From: Chitinophaga polysaccharea | GTDB taxonomy: Bacteria; Bacteroidota; Bacteroidia; Chitinophagales; Chitinophagaceae | NCBI RefSeq assembly: GCF_902150045.1 | Contig: NZ_CABFVU010000003.1 | Location: forward strand, 186,001-250,000 | Length of the DNA stretch: 64,000 nt | Direction: 5' to 3' | In this document: piece after piece, positions 45,228 through 54,789 of the stretch | Layout of the letters: the number at the start of each line of letters is the position of its first letter | How positions within the stretch are numbered: the first letter of the stretch is position 1 | Program-made: the position numbers and the translations under genes | Notes under the pieces: generated by a model | Told to the model about the DNA's origin: nothing | The model's input: the letters and a program-made list of their open reading frames with translations, nothing else | Database searches by the model: none

Positions 45228-46685
45228 TTATCGGTATTGTGTTTCACTAAGCGGAAGTGGCAGTACATATTTACCTTTATCCATAGTGATGGAACTACTG
45301 TCGGACGAACCACTAAGAATAGTGGCAAAATTCTTCCGCTTATAATAAAAGAACAGTTGTCCTTCTCCAAAGAATTCCTTCCTGTACTCCTTGGTGATCT
45401 CATCTGAAATATTGGCGCCGGCATCGATAGGAATAATCAGGCCGCGGTTTGCTCTCACGGTATTCAGGTATGATCTGTCGCCGGAACATTCGGCCGCGAT
45501 ATAGTACAACTCAGACAGCCGGATGAGGGGTTGAATGGTTTTACTGGAAGAGGAGGGATTGGTGGTGGTGACAGGGGCAAACTTTATAAAGGTTTTAAAA
45601 TTGTAGTTTGCTTTCTGGTCAATGGTCCAGGAGCTTCTTAAACGGTAGTCATTATCCTGGTTTTCAAAAATAGCGGCCAGGTTGGCAGACAACGGGGCCA
45701 ATAAAGTAGCTTGGGCCACAGTGGCGAAAGTCTGTAAATTAGATGCAGCAAAATATTTCTGGTACATCACATCCCGCCGGGTATTTTCCGGGCCAAAGAT
45801 AATTTCTGAAGAAAATATCCGGTTGGGATCTTTGATGCCGGGGCGGGAATCACTTTCAGGCGTCCATGGAAAGATGCTGCCGCTAATGGTTATTACATCC
45901 AATGCATTTTTTAACGCGTTCGCTTTGTCGCCCCGGTACAGATATACCCTGGCCAGCAGGCTTTTAACAGCATAATAGTTCATCCGCCTGTTTCTTGCCC
46001 TGAAAAAGTTACCGGAAACATCTGTATTATCGAAAGGTTGAATGCCGTATTGTATAATGGGATCTTTTGCCAATAGTGATACCGCCATGCCAAGGTCGTT
46101 GACCAGGCTGTCCATGAATTGTCTGGCGGGTATCAGCGGGCTAAGCCTGGTAGCGGGCTGAGTTGGATAAGGCGCCGTTTCCGAAGAAGAGTCGACGGCA
46201 TATACAGGGCCAAACAGCCGAAGCATATCAAACAATACAAATGCTCGCAGGCCATATGCTTCACCCAGCAACAATGCTTTTTCGTCCGGGCTGATGATAT
46301 TTTCTGTGGCTCCCCCTGTACCTTTTATAAATTCATTGATATTAAGGATGTTGGTATAGGCGTTGCCCCAGATAGCGGATATATCCGACTGTAAAAACGA
46401 TCCGTCCAGAAATTGATAACTGCCGGACGACGCAAACCTGTTCATTTCGGGCGTGTTATAGTACTGCGCAAGCACATCTACGGTGCTAACTGTTAAACAT
46501 CCTCCATATAAATTATCTGATACCAGGTTGATGTAAATACCATTTAACGCTTTTTCAATAGACGATTTTGAAGTAAATACCTGGATATCTATCAGCCTGT
46601 CATTGGGTTGTACATCCAGGTATTTGTTGCAGGCCAACAGGCTTATACTTACGATTGCCAGCAGCCCTTTGATAATCTTATTCAT
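45228..46685 (-). CDS. RagB/SusD family nutrient-binding lipoprotein
   Basis: This encodes 485 residues with the lipobox SLLACNKYLDVQPND (Cys19) at the start, which is a SusD hallmark. The body is helical with TPR-like units, including AYGLRAFVLFDMLRLFGPV and RNRRMNYYAVKSLLARVYLYRGD, and the C-terminal LIRLSELYYIAAEC. It forms the lid of the outer-membrane SusC pore. It lies 21 bp after the SusC gene. Confidence 0.95.
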   Translation of the reverse strand: MNKIIKGLLAIVSISLLACNKYLDVQPNDRLIDIQVFTSKSSIEKALNGIYINLVSDNLYGGCLTVSTVDVLAQYYNTPEMNRFASSGSYQFLDGSFLQSDISAIWGNAYTNILNINEFIKGTGGATENIISPDEKALLLGEAYGLRAFVLFDMLRLFGPVYAVDSSSETAPYPTQPATRLSPLIPARQFMDSLVNDLGMAVSLLAKDPIIQYGIQPFDNTDVSGNFFRARNRRMNYYAVKSLLARVYLYRGDKANALKNALDVITISGSIFPWTPESDSRPGIKDPNRIFSSEIIFGPENTRRDVMYQKYFAASNLQTFATVAQATLLAPLSANLAAIFENQDNDYRLRSSWTIDQKANYNFKTFIKFAPVTTTNPSSSSKTIQPLIRLSELYYIAAECSGDRSYLNTVRANRGLIIPIDAGANISDEITKEYRKEFFGEGQLFFYYKRKNFATILSGSSDSSSITMDKGKYVLPLPLSETQYR

Positions 46686-46706
46686 TTTGTCAGGTGTTTG
46701 TAGGTG

Positions 46707-49700
46707 TTAGAAGAACAAGCTCATACTAAATGAGAAACTTTTTGCAAAAGGGTAATCCGTTCCTCTTTCGCGCGTCACGTTGGATATCCTGAAAATATCA
46801 TTCATATAACCATTGATGCGTAGTGTTTTTGCCCTTATCTTACTGATCCATGGGTGTTGGGCAGCTGAAAATTCGTACCCTGCAGAAATTGATTCTCCTG
46901 ATAGAAAATTTTCTGTTTGTATAAACCGTGAGGAGGGAGGGGTGTAGGTGCTGGTAACGTTGGGATCGGAGAGGTTGATATTTTTAAAAAACGCAATATC
47001 GCCCGGTTGCCGCCACCGGTCGTACAAGGCTCTTTTGTCCTGGTTATAGATCAATTGCGCAAAGCCGATGTTTTCTACTTTGTTGAATATTGCCCTGTTA
47101 AAGTTCGATTGGCCTATGCTATAGCGCAGAAATATTCCCATGGAAAATCCTTTGATGTTCAGCGTAGAGCTGATCACACCCTGTACTTTGGGAATGGCAG
47201 AACCTACTGCTACTTCATCGTCTGAATTATAGTAAAAGGTGTGTGTGCCGTCTTTTTTTAACAGGATCTCATTCCCGGAGGCAGGATCAATTCCTAATGA
47301 ACGTACGGCCCATATATCATCTGGACTGTATCCATCCATGTATCGTTTCAGGTAATTGGGAATATCCTTGAGTGCCTTTTCATCATTGAATTTATTTCTG
47401 GCTAACTCATTTTCCTTCGCCATCATCGATGCGAAGTGCGAATACCGGCTCTTGGTGATGCTGCCGGTCACGCCCAGAGTCCATTGAATGCCTTTATCCG
47501 GTTGGAGGATGGGAGAGTATTTAAGTATTAGCTCCAGCCCTTTCACCGTAAGCTTTCCTGCATTAAGCGCATAATTGGGAACCCCGATGGAGGCCGCGGC
47601 GGAAGCGGGAACAATTAAAGGATTGGTAAGTTTCTGGTAGGCATTCACGGTGGTGATAAAGCGGCTGTTCCAGGTAATCAGGTCTATGCCGGCACTGATT
47701 TGTTGGGTTTTTTGCCAGGCGAGGTTGGGTGTACCAAGTTGATTCAGGAACAGCCCTGTACCGAAACTGGTAGATGTATTGCTATAACCATATACCGAAG
47801 AGGAAACAAACGAACCCAGCTGCTGATTACTATTAGTACCTATGTTACCTCTTAACCGCAATAATGTGAGCCAGTCAGCATCTTTAAGAAAATTTTCCCT
47901 GCTGACCGTCCAACCAAGACCGGCGCCCCAGAAAGATGTATATTTTTCCGCAGAACCAAAAACGGTGGTGCCATCTATCGTGTAAGTAGCATCTACATAG
48001 TACTTGTTGGCAAAAACATAGTTCACGCTTGCCAGCGAGCTCACCTGGCGTGATTTTACCTCTGAATAGCTAGGCTTGCTGTTCATGGCATAGCCATAGG
48101 CAAAGGCAGGGTTGGGGGCTACGCCATCCGGAAAGCCCACGGCCTGCAGGCCGATAGTCGTGCTATTGCTTTCGGTTAATGCTGCCCGCACGTTACCGGT
48201 GAGACTATGTTTTCTATTGAACACTTTCTGGTAAGTGATCATGGCATTGCCGTTGTATCCCCAGGAGCTCTGTTGCAAGTAATTGTAAGTGCCTTTTTCA
48301 TTGATATCAACGCCATCGAAGGCGGTGTTGGCAGATGGCACGAAAACAGTAGTACCGTCAACGCTTTTATTCAGCTGGATCCCGGATGTAAACCGCCAGT
48401 CGGGGCTGATGGTCCATATTAAGGACAAATTATCCAGGACGTTGAAATAAGAGTTTGCATTTTCCGGGTTTAATGATGCGTTGTAAATTGGGTTGGGTGT
48501 TTGGTATTGGATCAGGAATTGGGGATCATCACCTGCGGTAAACGATTCCAGGTATTTGCCGGTAAACAGCTGCCCTTTGTCATCGAATTTCCGGTAGTAA
48601 GGGGCTATATCTACATAGTCTGTAAAGCTGCCATAGGGCGACTCCGATGCTTTGCTGCCTTCAATGTACGTACGGTTAGTAAAGTTCAGCTTCTTCGTCC
48701 GGTAAGTTAAATCAACAGATCCCCCCCAGGTGTTTTTGCCGGATCCTTTCATCACACCCGGCGTACTTCTGTAGCTGAGGGTAACGTCATACTGGAACTC
48801 ATTGCTCCCACCATTTATACCCAGCACATGCCCTGTGGTAAACGCGTTGCGTAAGGGAACATTCAGCCAGTAAGAGTTCTTACCTCCCAGTACTGCTTTT
48901 AAACGGTTGTTGTATAAAGTGTCGAGGATGAGTTGGGATTCTTGCCGTTCGGCCGGGTTATAGTAACCAGACAGCTTTTGAAACTCCAGCAATTCTGCCG
49001 CGTTCATGATGTTATACCCGTCCAGCGCAGGCATTTCTGCCCTGAAATCGGTAGTGTAATTGACCTGTAAATTGCCAGGTTGCGGGCGTTTGGTTTCTAC
49101 TACCACTACGCCATTGGCAGCCTTTGATCCGTACAAGGCAGTAGAGGCAGCATCTTTCAGGATAGTGATAGATGCGATCCGGTTAATGTCGAGGTTTACA
49201 ATTTGCTGTAAACTGCTTTCCATACCGTTTAATATAAATAAGGGTTGATTGGGATCTGTGCTGAACTGGTTTTTAATAGCGTTGGAAGTAGTAGCTGAAA
49301 CAGAAGTGGTACCCCTCAACTGGATATCCGGCAACCGGTTGGGATTGGAACCAAAATTATTATTCGGTAAAATAATGAAAGAGGGATCCAGTGTTTTTAA
49401 ACTCTCGAGCACATTCCCATTCCCGATCTGTTTAAGTTCTTTTCCGGTGAATGTAGCCACCGCGCCGGTGAAGCTTTCTTTTTTCCGTGTCAGGATCCCT
49501 GCATTCACTATAACTTCTTCCAGTTTCTTTTCCGATGGTTTTAAGCAGATGACCACATGGCTTGTGCGTCCTACCTGTGATGTTTGTGGCTGGAAGCCAA
49601 TATAAGTCACCTCAATTATATCGCCTTCTGCAGCGTTAATGATGACAGTTCCATCGCTGTTGGTAATTTTTGATATCCTGTTTTTTTTGATACTCACCGA

Positions 49701-50171
49701 GGCACCTGCCAGTGGCTTCCCGGCAGAATCGATGACCAATACTTTGAGCGGGTACGCGCCGGGTACCGCTCGTGATTGATCCGCATTACCTGAGCTGTGG
49801 CTGGCCTGTTTCCCGGAAAGGAAAATAGTTTTTCCTTTGATGGTATATTCCAGCGGCTGGTCCTTAAATACTGCATCCAGCAACTGCAGCAATGGCATAT
49901 TGGCCGCACGTACTACTACCGGTTTGGCATCGGCCAGGAAATGCTTCTTATAAAGAAAGGCATAGCCGGTCTGTTTTTCTATAAGGGACAGTACGGCTTC
50001 CAGGGGCATTGTTTTGTCCGGCAGGGTCACGGTTTGCGCCATTGATGGGGTAGAAACGGTAAAGGCAATAATGATCAATAAATAAATTTTCCACTTTTGG
50101 GTGCACATGACAGGCGGAATGAGTACAAACAGGCCTTGGGCAGGCAAATTGCCACAAGCTTTCTTTTCCAT
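46707..50171 (-). CDS. SusC/RagA family TonB-dependent transporter with STN domain
   Basis: This encodes 1154 residues from the ATG at 50171. The signal peptide ends near PSMAQ. A secretin/TonB short N-terminal domain (about 45-125; MPLEAVLSLIEKQTGYAFLYKK) follows, then a carboxypeptidase-like beta domain (about 140-225), a plug (about 230-350, with TGAVATFTGKEL and TILKDAASTALYGSKAANGVV), and a long barrel ending SFSMSLFF. The STN domain couples transport to the adjacent FecR anti-sigma protein and ECF sigma factor. The SusD, DUF4843 and other partner genes follow in the same operon. Confidence 0.96.
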   Translation of the reverse strand: MEKKACGNLPAQGLFVLIPPVMCTQKWKIYLLIIIAFTVSTPSMAQTVTLPDKTMPLEAVLSLIEKQTGYAFLYKKHFLADAKPVVVRAANMPLLQLLDAVFKDQPLEYTIKGKTIFLSGKQASHSSGNADQSRAVPGAYPLKVLVIDSAGKPLAGASVSIKKNRISKITNSDGTVIINAAEGDIIEVTYIGFQPQTSQVGRTSHVVICLKPSEKKLEEVIVNAGILTRKKESFTGAVATFTGKELKQIGNGNVLESLKTLDPSFIILPNNNFGSNPNRLPDIQLRGTTSVSATTSNAIKNQFSTDPNQPLFILNGMESSLQQIVNLDINRIASITILKDAASTALYGSKAANGVVVVETKRPQPGNLQVNYTTDFRAEMPALDGYNIMNAAELLEFQKLSGYYNPAERQESQLILDTLYNNRLKAVLGGKNSYWLNVPLRNAFTTGHVLGINGGSNEFQYDVTLSYRSTPGVMKGSGKNTWGGSVDLTYRTKKLNFTNRTYIEGSKASESPYGSFTDYVDIAPYYRKFDDKGQLFTGKYLESFTAGDDPQFLIQYQTPNPIYNASLNPENANSYFNVLDNLSLIWTISPDWRFTSGIQLNKSVDGTTVFVPSANTAFDGVDINEKGTYNYLQQSSWGYNGNAMITYQKVFNRKHSLTGNVRAALTESNSTTIGLQAVGFPDGVAPNPAFAYGYAMNSKPSYSEVKSRQVSSLASVNYVFANKYYVDATYTIDGTTVFGSAEKYTSFWGAGLGWTVSRENFLKDADWLTLLRLRGNIGTNSNQQLGSFVSSSVYGYSNTSTSFGTGLFLNQLGTPNLAWQKTQQISAGIDLITWNSRFITTVNAYQKLTNPLIVPASAAASIGVPNYALNAGKLTVKGLELILKYSPILQPDKGIQWTLGVTGSITKSRYSHFASMMAKENELARNKFNDEKALKDIPNYLKRYMDGYSPDDIWAVRSLGIDPASGNEILLKKDGTHTFYYNSDDEVAVGSAIPKVQGVISSTLNIKGFSMGIFLRYSIGQSNFNRAIFNKVENIGFAQLIYNQDKRALYDRWRQPGDIAFFKNINLSDPNVTSTYTPPSSRFIQTENFLSGESISAGYEFSAAQHPWISKIRAKTLRINGYMNDIFRISNVTRERGTDYPFAKSFSFSMSLFF

Positions 50172-50407
50172 AATTTTCGAAAATTTGGTTGTCAAAAAAA
50201 TGCTGGCGGCTATCCATTTTTGCTCAATGATAGCCGGATGGGATGTTATTCCCCGGGATTGGTTTATGGTTGGTTGGTTTTAATGACTGGTTTTAAATGT
50301 TACTGACTCTCATATGATTGATATATTTATTTATTAGTTTGCTGGTATCCGGTGCTCATTGCATTCTTTCCCCAACAGTTATAAATATTCTAACAGAACG
50401 GGGTACA

Positions 50408-51577
50408 TCAGGGCTGTATAATGAGCCGATGTCCTTCTAACCTGAAGTGGACGCCCAGTTTTTCCAGCCCCGCCAGCAGATCGTTTAATGGAACATCCCT
50501 GGTTAGCTTCCCACTGAAAGTGATATCGGGTAGACCTTTTTCATATACCACTTCAATTTCATACCAGCGCTCCAGCTGCCGCATCGCTTCTTCCAGTTTA
50601 ACCCCATCGAAATAAAAAATGCCGTTTTTCCACGCTATTACATGGTTAACATCTATATCTTTTTTAACCCGGATGCCCTGGTCCACTTCTGCCTGCTCCC
50701 CGGGATGAAGTATCACTCTTTCGTTGTCCTTTACCACCCGTACCGCACCTTCCAACAATGTTGCCTTCAGGGGGCCTTCATTGCTGTAGCTATTGATATT
50801 AAAGCTGGTACCCAATACCTCTACCGCTACATTGTTGTTTATATTCACCCTGAATGACGCCGTCGCCTTTTTTACTTCGAAATAAGCTTCCCCGGCGAGG
50901 GTAACGCTTCGTTCTTGGTTAGAGAACATTGTAGGATAGCGGATAGAGCTGGCAGCATTGAGCCAGACTTCCGTTCCATCCGGCAGTGTAACATGGTACT
51001 GGCGCCCCTTCGGGGTGGATATCGTGTTGTAGCTTACTTCCCCGCTATTTGCTTCATATACCAATCCGCCATTGATCACCCTGGCCGTAGCGCCTCCCTG
51101 CAAGGCCAGGGTACCATTTTGAATAGTGTCCAGCAGCAGGGCAGTACCGTTAGATAAGGTAAGAATGGCGCCCGTTCTGCCGGGAGTAATATTTCCCTGA
51201 CTGGAGGCTACAATTGTTTTCACTTTGGTGTTTTCATGGTTCCGCCAGAAATAAATCCCGGTGCTGACAATAACGATAATCGCCGCCGCATACCGGGCCC
51301 AGGAATAACTCCCCCGGGAGGCAGTCGACCGGACACTTTCCATGGGGAGGTCCCGGGATATAGCAAGCACCTTGTCTGCCAATTCATGCCGTGGATCAAT
51401 AGCAGCCAACTCCTCTCCATTGGCAGGGTAACGCTCCATCAGGCTCGCCAGCGCATCATGAAAGGTGCCATCTTCCCCTGCCTCGCGAATGAACGATGAT
51501 AATTCTTCCAGCTCAGACGAAGTAGCTGTATCCAATCTGAGCTGTTCCAGTAAGTATATGATCCGTTGTTCCTGCAT
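50408..51577 (-). CDS. FecR family anti-sigma regulator
   Basis: This encodes 389 residues: a cytoplasmic N-terminal segment (about 1-90), one TM helix (about 93-110, AAIIVIVSTGIYFW), a periplasmic FecR domain (about 120-290; TPKGRQYHVTLPDGTEVWLNAAS), and a C-terminal DUF4974 domain (about 315-388; FDGVKLEEAMRQLERWYEIEV). It carries the signal from the STN domain of the SusC protein to the ECF sigma factor encoded just upstream. Confidence 0.94.
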   Translation of the reverse strand: MQEQRIIYLLEQLRLDTATSSELEELSSFIREAGEDGTFHDALASLMERYPANGEELAAIDPRHELADKVLAISRDLPMESVRSTASRGSYSWARYAAAIIVIVSTGIYFWRNHENTKVKTIVASSQGNITPGRTGAILTLSNGTALLLDTIQNGTLALQGGATARVINGGLVYEANSGEVSYNTISTPKGRQYHVTLPDGTEVWLNAASSIRYPTMFSNQERSVTLAGEAYFEVKKATASFRVNINNNVAVEVLGTSFNINSYSNEGPLKATLLEGAVRVVKDNERVILHPGEQAEVDQGIRVKKDIDVNHVIAWKNGIFYFDGVKLEEAMRQLERWYEIEVVYEKGLPDITFSGKLTRDVPLNDLLAGLEKLGVHFRLEGHRLIIQP

Positions 51578-51781
51578 GACAGACTTTTATATGGTGAATG
51601 CATTCCCACATATAATGAACCCTGAAAGCACATTTAGGTACCCATCGCTAAAAAAAAATAATAATTCATCCAATCAGTAGCAGGAGCGGGCTTTAAAGCC
51701 ATTGTGCCGGTATAATTCCGTATACCTTTCCTGTGAGGGAGGCCCGGGGTCAGCATTAAATAAAATTGACTAAAAAAATAA

Positions 51782-52363
51782 CTATATCAGGAACATGGGC
51801 AGATATTTACCGGCTTTCGTCAACCGGCGCCGAATGGTATGAAGGGCCAATATCAGGGTTTTTTTTACATAGTTTTCTGAAAGGCCTAACTGGGTGGCTA
51901 TTTCAGGGATTCTCAGCCCATTATTCCGGCTCAGCCGGAAGATTTCTCTTTGCCTGGGGCTCAGAGCAGCTACCGCCGATTCAATAAGCCTGCGGGTTTC
52001 ACGGTAAGAAAGCTCCATTTCAGTATCATCGGTAGAGTCGTCGGTATACTGTTGCTGCAACGCGCCTATCAGGCGTTTTTCCAGCCCGTTCTTCCTAAAG
52101 TAACGCAGGCATTCGTTGGATACGAGCTTCAGCAACCAGGCGCGGGGATGTTCTATTTCCGGTAGTTTGCTGCGACTTATCCACAGCCGGAACATCGACT
52201 CCTGGACAATTTCGCGGACGGCTTCCTGCGATTTCGTTAATTTAAATATATAGCCAAATAACACTGGTTTCAGGGTCGCATATAATTGCCGGAATGCCGC
52301 TTCATCTCCGGTTGCAATAAGATTAAAAAGTTCCTTCTCAGTATATGAATGATGATGGGCCAA
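51782..52363 (-). CDS. ECF sigma-70 factor
   Basis: This encodes about 193 residues. Region 2 (AAFRQLYATLKPVLFGYIFKLTKSQEAVREIVQESMFRLW) and region 4 (ALSPRQREIFRLSRNNGLRIPEIATQLGLSENYVKKTL) are clear. It is the typical FecI-like partner of the FecR protein. No in-frame ATG precedes the conserved part. A TTG at 52361-52363 gives the usual leader length. A TTG at 52400-52402 or a GTG between them is possible. Confidence 0.92.
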   Translation of the reverse strand: MAHHHSYTEKELFNLIATGDEAAFRQLYATLKPVLFGYIFKLTKSQEAVREIVQESMFRLWISRSKLPEIEHPRAWLLKLVSNECLRYFRKNGLEKRLIGALQQQYTDDSTDDTEMELSYRETRRLIESAVAALSPRQREIFRLSRNNGLRIPEIATQLGLSENYVKKTLILALHTIRRRLTKAGKYLPMFLI

Positions 52364-52534
52364 TAAGCAGAGGTTAAGTATTAGGTACACATGATTGGGC
52401 AAACGAAAATAATATTTTTTCAGGAAAGAAGAAAATAAATACTATTTGAACGTAGTATGGCAGGGTACATTATAGGATTATGGGAGCCCACCTCACCAGC
52501 AGATATTTCTCGCTTTTAATCCCTCGGCCATATC

Positions 52535-52795
52535 TTATTTGGGTGTCCATTTGGCCGGCTCTCTTTTAAACTTATCATTGGCATCGACTGCGCTCACCCG
52601 GAAACCGCAAGACGAATGGCAATGATAGTAGGAGTAGGCATATTTTTTACCAGGGCAACCGGGAGAGGGGCTACTGTTCAACAGCTTTCCGCATCGGAGA
52701 CATAGTAGAGTGCCCGGAGTTGAAAGATCTCTAACCGATCCCCCCTGCCTATTTGAAAAGTTCACCAGTGTATATGGTGAAGATATTGTATACAC
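52535..52795 (-). pseudogene. Relic of a serine recombinase zinc ribbon
   Basis: The reverse-strand frame contains LLCLRCGKLLNSS, then GKKYAYSYYHCHSSCGFR and DANDKFKRE. The CxxC...CxxxC pairing with the YYHC context matches the zinc beta-ribbon of large serine recombinases and resolvase-type integrases. The resolvase catalytic domain is absent, so this is a fragment left after decay of a mobile element. Confidence 0.6.
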
Positions 52796-52879
52796 AGAAA
52801 CGGTTGTAGGCGCTAGGATTTAAACAAGGCAGCACCCATGCCCGGGCGGGTACTGCTTATTTATTTTGAAGATATACCA

Positions 52880-53530
52880 TCACTTCCTCGTCACAGACCG
52901 TAAATTATCAAACAAACGCTCCAATAATCTCCGGTCGTTTGTAATAATATCGGCGGTGCCTTTAAGCTCAAACCGGAAATCCAGGTCAGTGCCATAATTG
53001 GTTTTCAGTTTCCGGGGAAGCGTAACATTCACCAGGTAATTTTCCTTGCTGCCGGTTTCCGTTCTTAAGGTGTGCGTGGCAAGCGATACATTTCTCACGG
53101 TACCTGTAATGGTACCATATTCCATGTAGGGATAATCGTCCAGTTTGATGATCACTTCCTGACCGGTATGTACTCTGCCGGCACCATTTGTTGGCAGGTA
53201 CATCTGACCTACAATCACCTGTTCTTCCGGGATGATGGAAAACACGGGCTCGCCGGATTGAACAAACTGGTTATCTGTCCAGAATTGCTGGAACTCTACC
53301 TTCCCTGCGATAGGAGCCATGAAAAGATACTTTTCCTCCCAAAGGGCAATGCTGCTTTTAAGCGTATTATACATTCCCTGTATCTTAATGATGAGCTGCT
53401 GCTCATTATCACGGTGCTGCAGGTCCAGTTCCTGTATTTTTGAGGCGGTTCCAAGCACTTCCTTTCTCATTGAAATCACCTCATTGTTCAGCTGCCTGGA
53501 TATAGACTGAGCGGAAAGAAGATTCGCCAC
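52880..53530 (-). pseudogene. N-terminally truncated HlyD-type adaptor
   Basis: About 216 residues can be read from a GTG at 53530. They cover the end of a coiled coil (SISRQLNNEVISMRKEVLG), the second lipoyl half (FMAPIAGKVEFQQFW, FVQSGEPVFSIIPEE) and the beta-barrel domain (GRVHTGQEVIIKLDDYPYMEYG). The TM helix, first lipoyl half and half of the coiled coil are missing, and a stop codon lies a few codons upstream in the same frame. No ABC exporter is adjacent. It is probably a leftover of a second peptide secretion locus. Confidence 0.75.
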
Positions 53531-53962
53531 CGCCTTTTAAAGAAAACAGGTCTTCTGCTTTAACAATTTCGAAATTGCTGGAAAGCCTAGTAAAGGGAAT
53601 TTTTTCTTTTGTTCGCATACAGTTGAATATGAGGTTTGATAATAGTACAAAGAGAACAGATACTTCACAAAACGGACATATGGGCTAATATAGTGCCGAC
53701 AGTACTTTGGGTTAAGATGCAAGTATATATGAATTGTAATTAAACAAATTCAGCACGCAGACAATTAATATTAATTTAACGCTACGCCATGGAAGCTATC
53801 CAAAAGCTTTATACAATTACGTACATATGTCATCCACACTTTGAAGCATTAAAGTTTATTCGCCTGGCGATACAGGAAACACTTACCAGCAAAACTTTAT
53901 TCTATTCTTGTAATGGCAATCGTCTTCTCATCTTCTGAGTCATTAAATAAAATAGCGGACCT

Positions 53963-54009
53963 GGGCGTTTCACGATGTAGTGTAAAAATTGCTAAATCGT
54001 GAAACGCCC
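53963..54009. repeat. Inverted repeat, 14-bp arms
   Basis: GGGCGTTTCACGAT at 53963-53976 pairs perfectly with its complement at 53996-54009 around a 19-nt loop. It may be a leftover terminator of a lost gene. Confidence 0.6.
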
Positions 54010-54107
54010 GGGTTGTTTGTTACAACAGTTCAGTTTCCAAAAAGGGTGACTGCTTTTCTATTATTATTCAGTATTGTCCGGGTAAAATAAATCAATGAGG
54101 TATAAAA

Positions 54108-54122
54108 GGGGGCGAAGCCCCC
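54108..54122. repeat. Short GC hairpin
   Basis: GGGGGC / GCCCCC (54108-54113 with 54117-54122) encloses a GAA loop. It is a very stable small hairpin in a gene-free region. Confidence 0.5.
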
Positions 54123-54289
54123 AATAGTTTACAAGTTTGGGTTACCACACCTACAACCATAAATTTTTCCTTATGAATGGTTTCCGTTGATTAACAAATT
54201 TGAACATAATATAAGTTTAGAGTTAAAGGTTAACGTTCCGGTGACTTTACATTTGCGGATCAGGAGGCAGGTAGTAGATTTTTTCAGAG

Positions 54290-54640
54290 TTTGTTGCGGC
54301 GGAAGATTAAGCTTATACCGGACAACAATGAGTGTGCCTTGAAGCACTTATAGGTTAAGTGCATGCTGTTAGTACGATGATGGGCGGCCCATCGAATGGA
54401 ATGACAGACAAATCCTTCAAACCACTTTGTGATGCAGTTACTCGAAAGAATACTGTGCTGAGCGACAAAGAAAAGGCAGAGTAAATTCTGTCAGGTGAGA
54501 CGCAGGGAGCTGAACGAAAGTGAATCTCCATAATAAAACATCGATATGTCCATAAACCCTGTTGAAATTGGATGGAGTCATTGGTTACAGGGAAGTTCAA
54601 TATTTACAAAGTGCCGGATGTTAATAAGCCGCTGGAATTA
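54290..54640 (+). other. Possible 5' fragment of a group II intron
   Basis: The segment contains GCTGAACGAAAGTGAATC, then ACATCGATATGTCC and GGTTACAGGGAAGTTCAA with TTTACAAAG. That order of motifs reminds me of domain I of bacterial group II introns, where CTGAACGNAAGT is conserved. No intron-encoded reverse transcriptase follows, because hairpins and the IS256 element come next. The identification is from memory of motif order and is tentative. Confidence 0.3.
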
Positions 54641-54740
54641 AAACAGTCTTTAGAGGGGTTTGGTAAAATTGTGAGTTTTACATACCGGGAGAGGTAAACC
54701 ATCTCCACCTGACTGGCAGAAAGGCATCCTTTCCAATTAT

Positions 54741-54779
54741 CCGGGCAAATCTTACCTGCCGCAGGTAAGATTTGCCCGG
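54741..54779. terminator. Perfect 39-bp palindrome (19-bp arms)
   Basis: CCGGGCAAATCTTACCTGC at 54741-54759 is followed by one base and its exact complement to 54779. It could be a terminator or a cruciform-forming repeat. The IS256-family element begins 11 bp later. Confidence 0.7.
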
Positions 54780-54781
54780 GT

Positions 54782-54789
54782 TCTAAAAA
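54782..54789 (+). repeat. Target-site duplication, left copy
   Basis: TCTAAAAA is repeated at 56119-56126 on the other side of the insertion sequence. The 8-bp length is normal for IS256-type transposition. Confidence 0.75.

Larger units (their letters stand above)
53531..54789. other. Gene-free region with hairpins and mobile-DNA remnants
   Basis: About 1.26 kb hold no convincing gene. Visible structure includes three hairpins (separate entries) and a possible group II intron fragment at about 54290-54640. Short open frames exist but none resembles a known protein. Confidence 0.5.

Noticed and set aside
54355..54600. An 81-codon reverse-strand open frame in the gene-free region
   Set aside because: It has no recognisable domain and overlaps the possible intron fragment, so it is more likely spurious.
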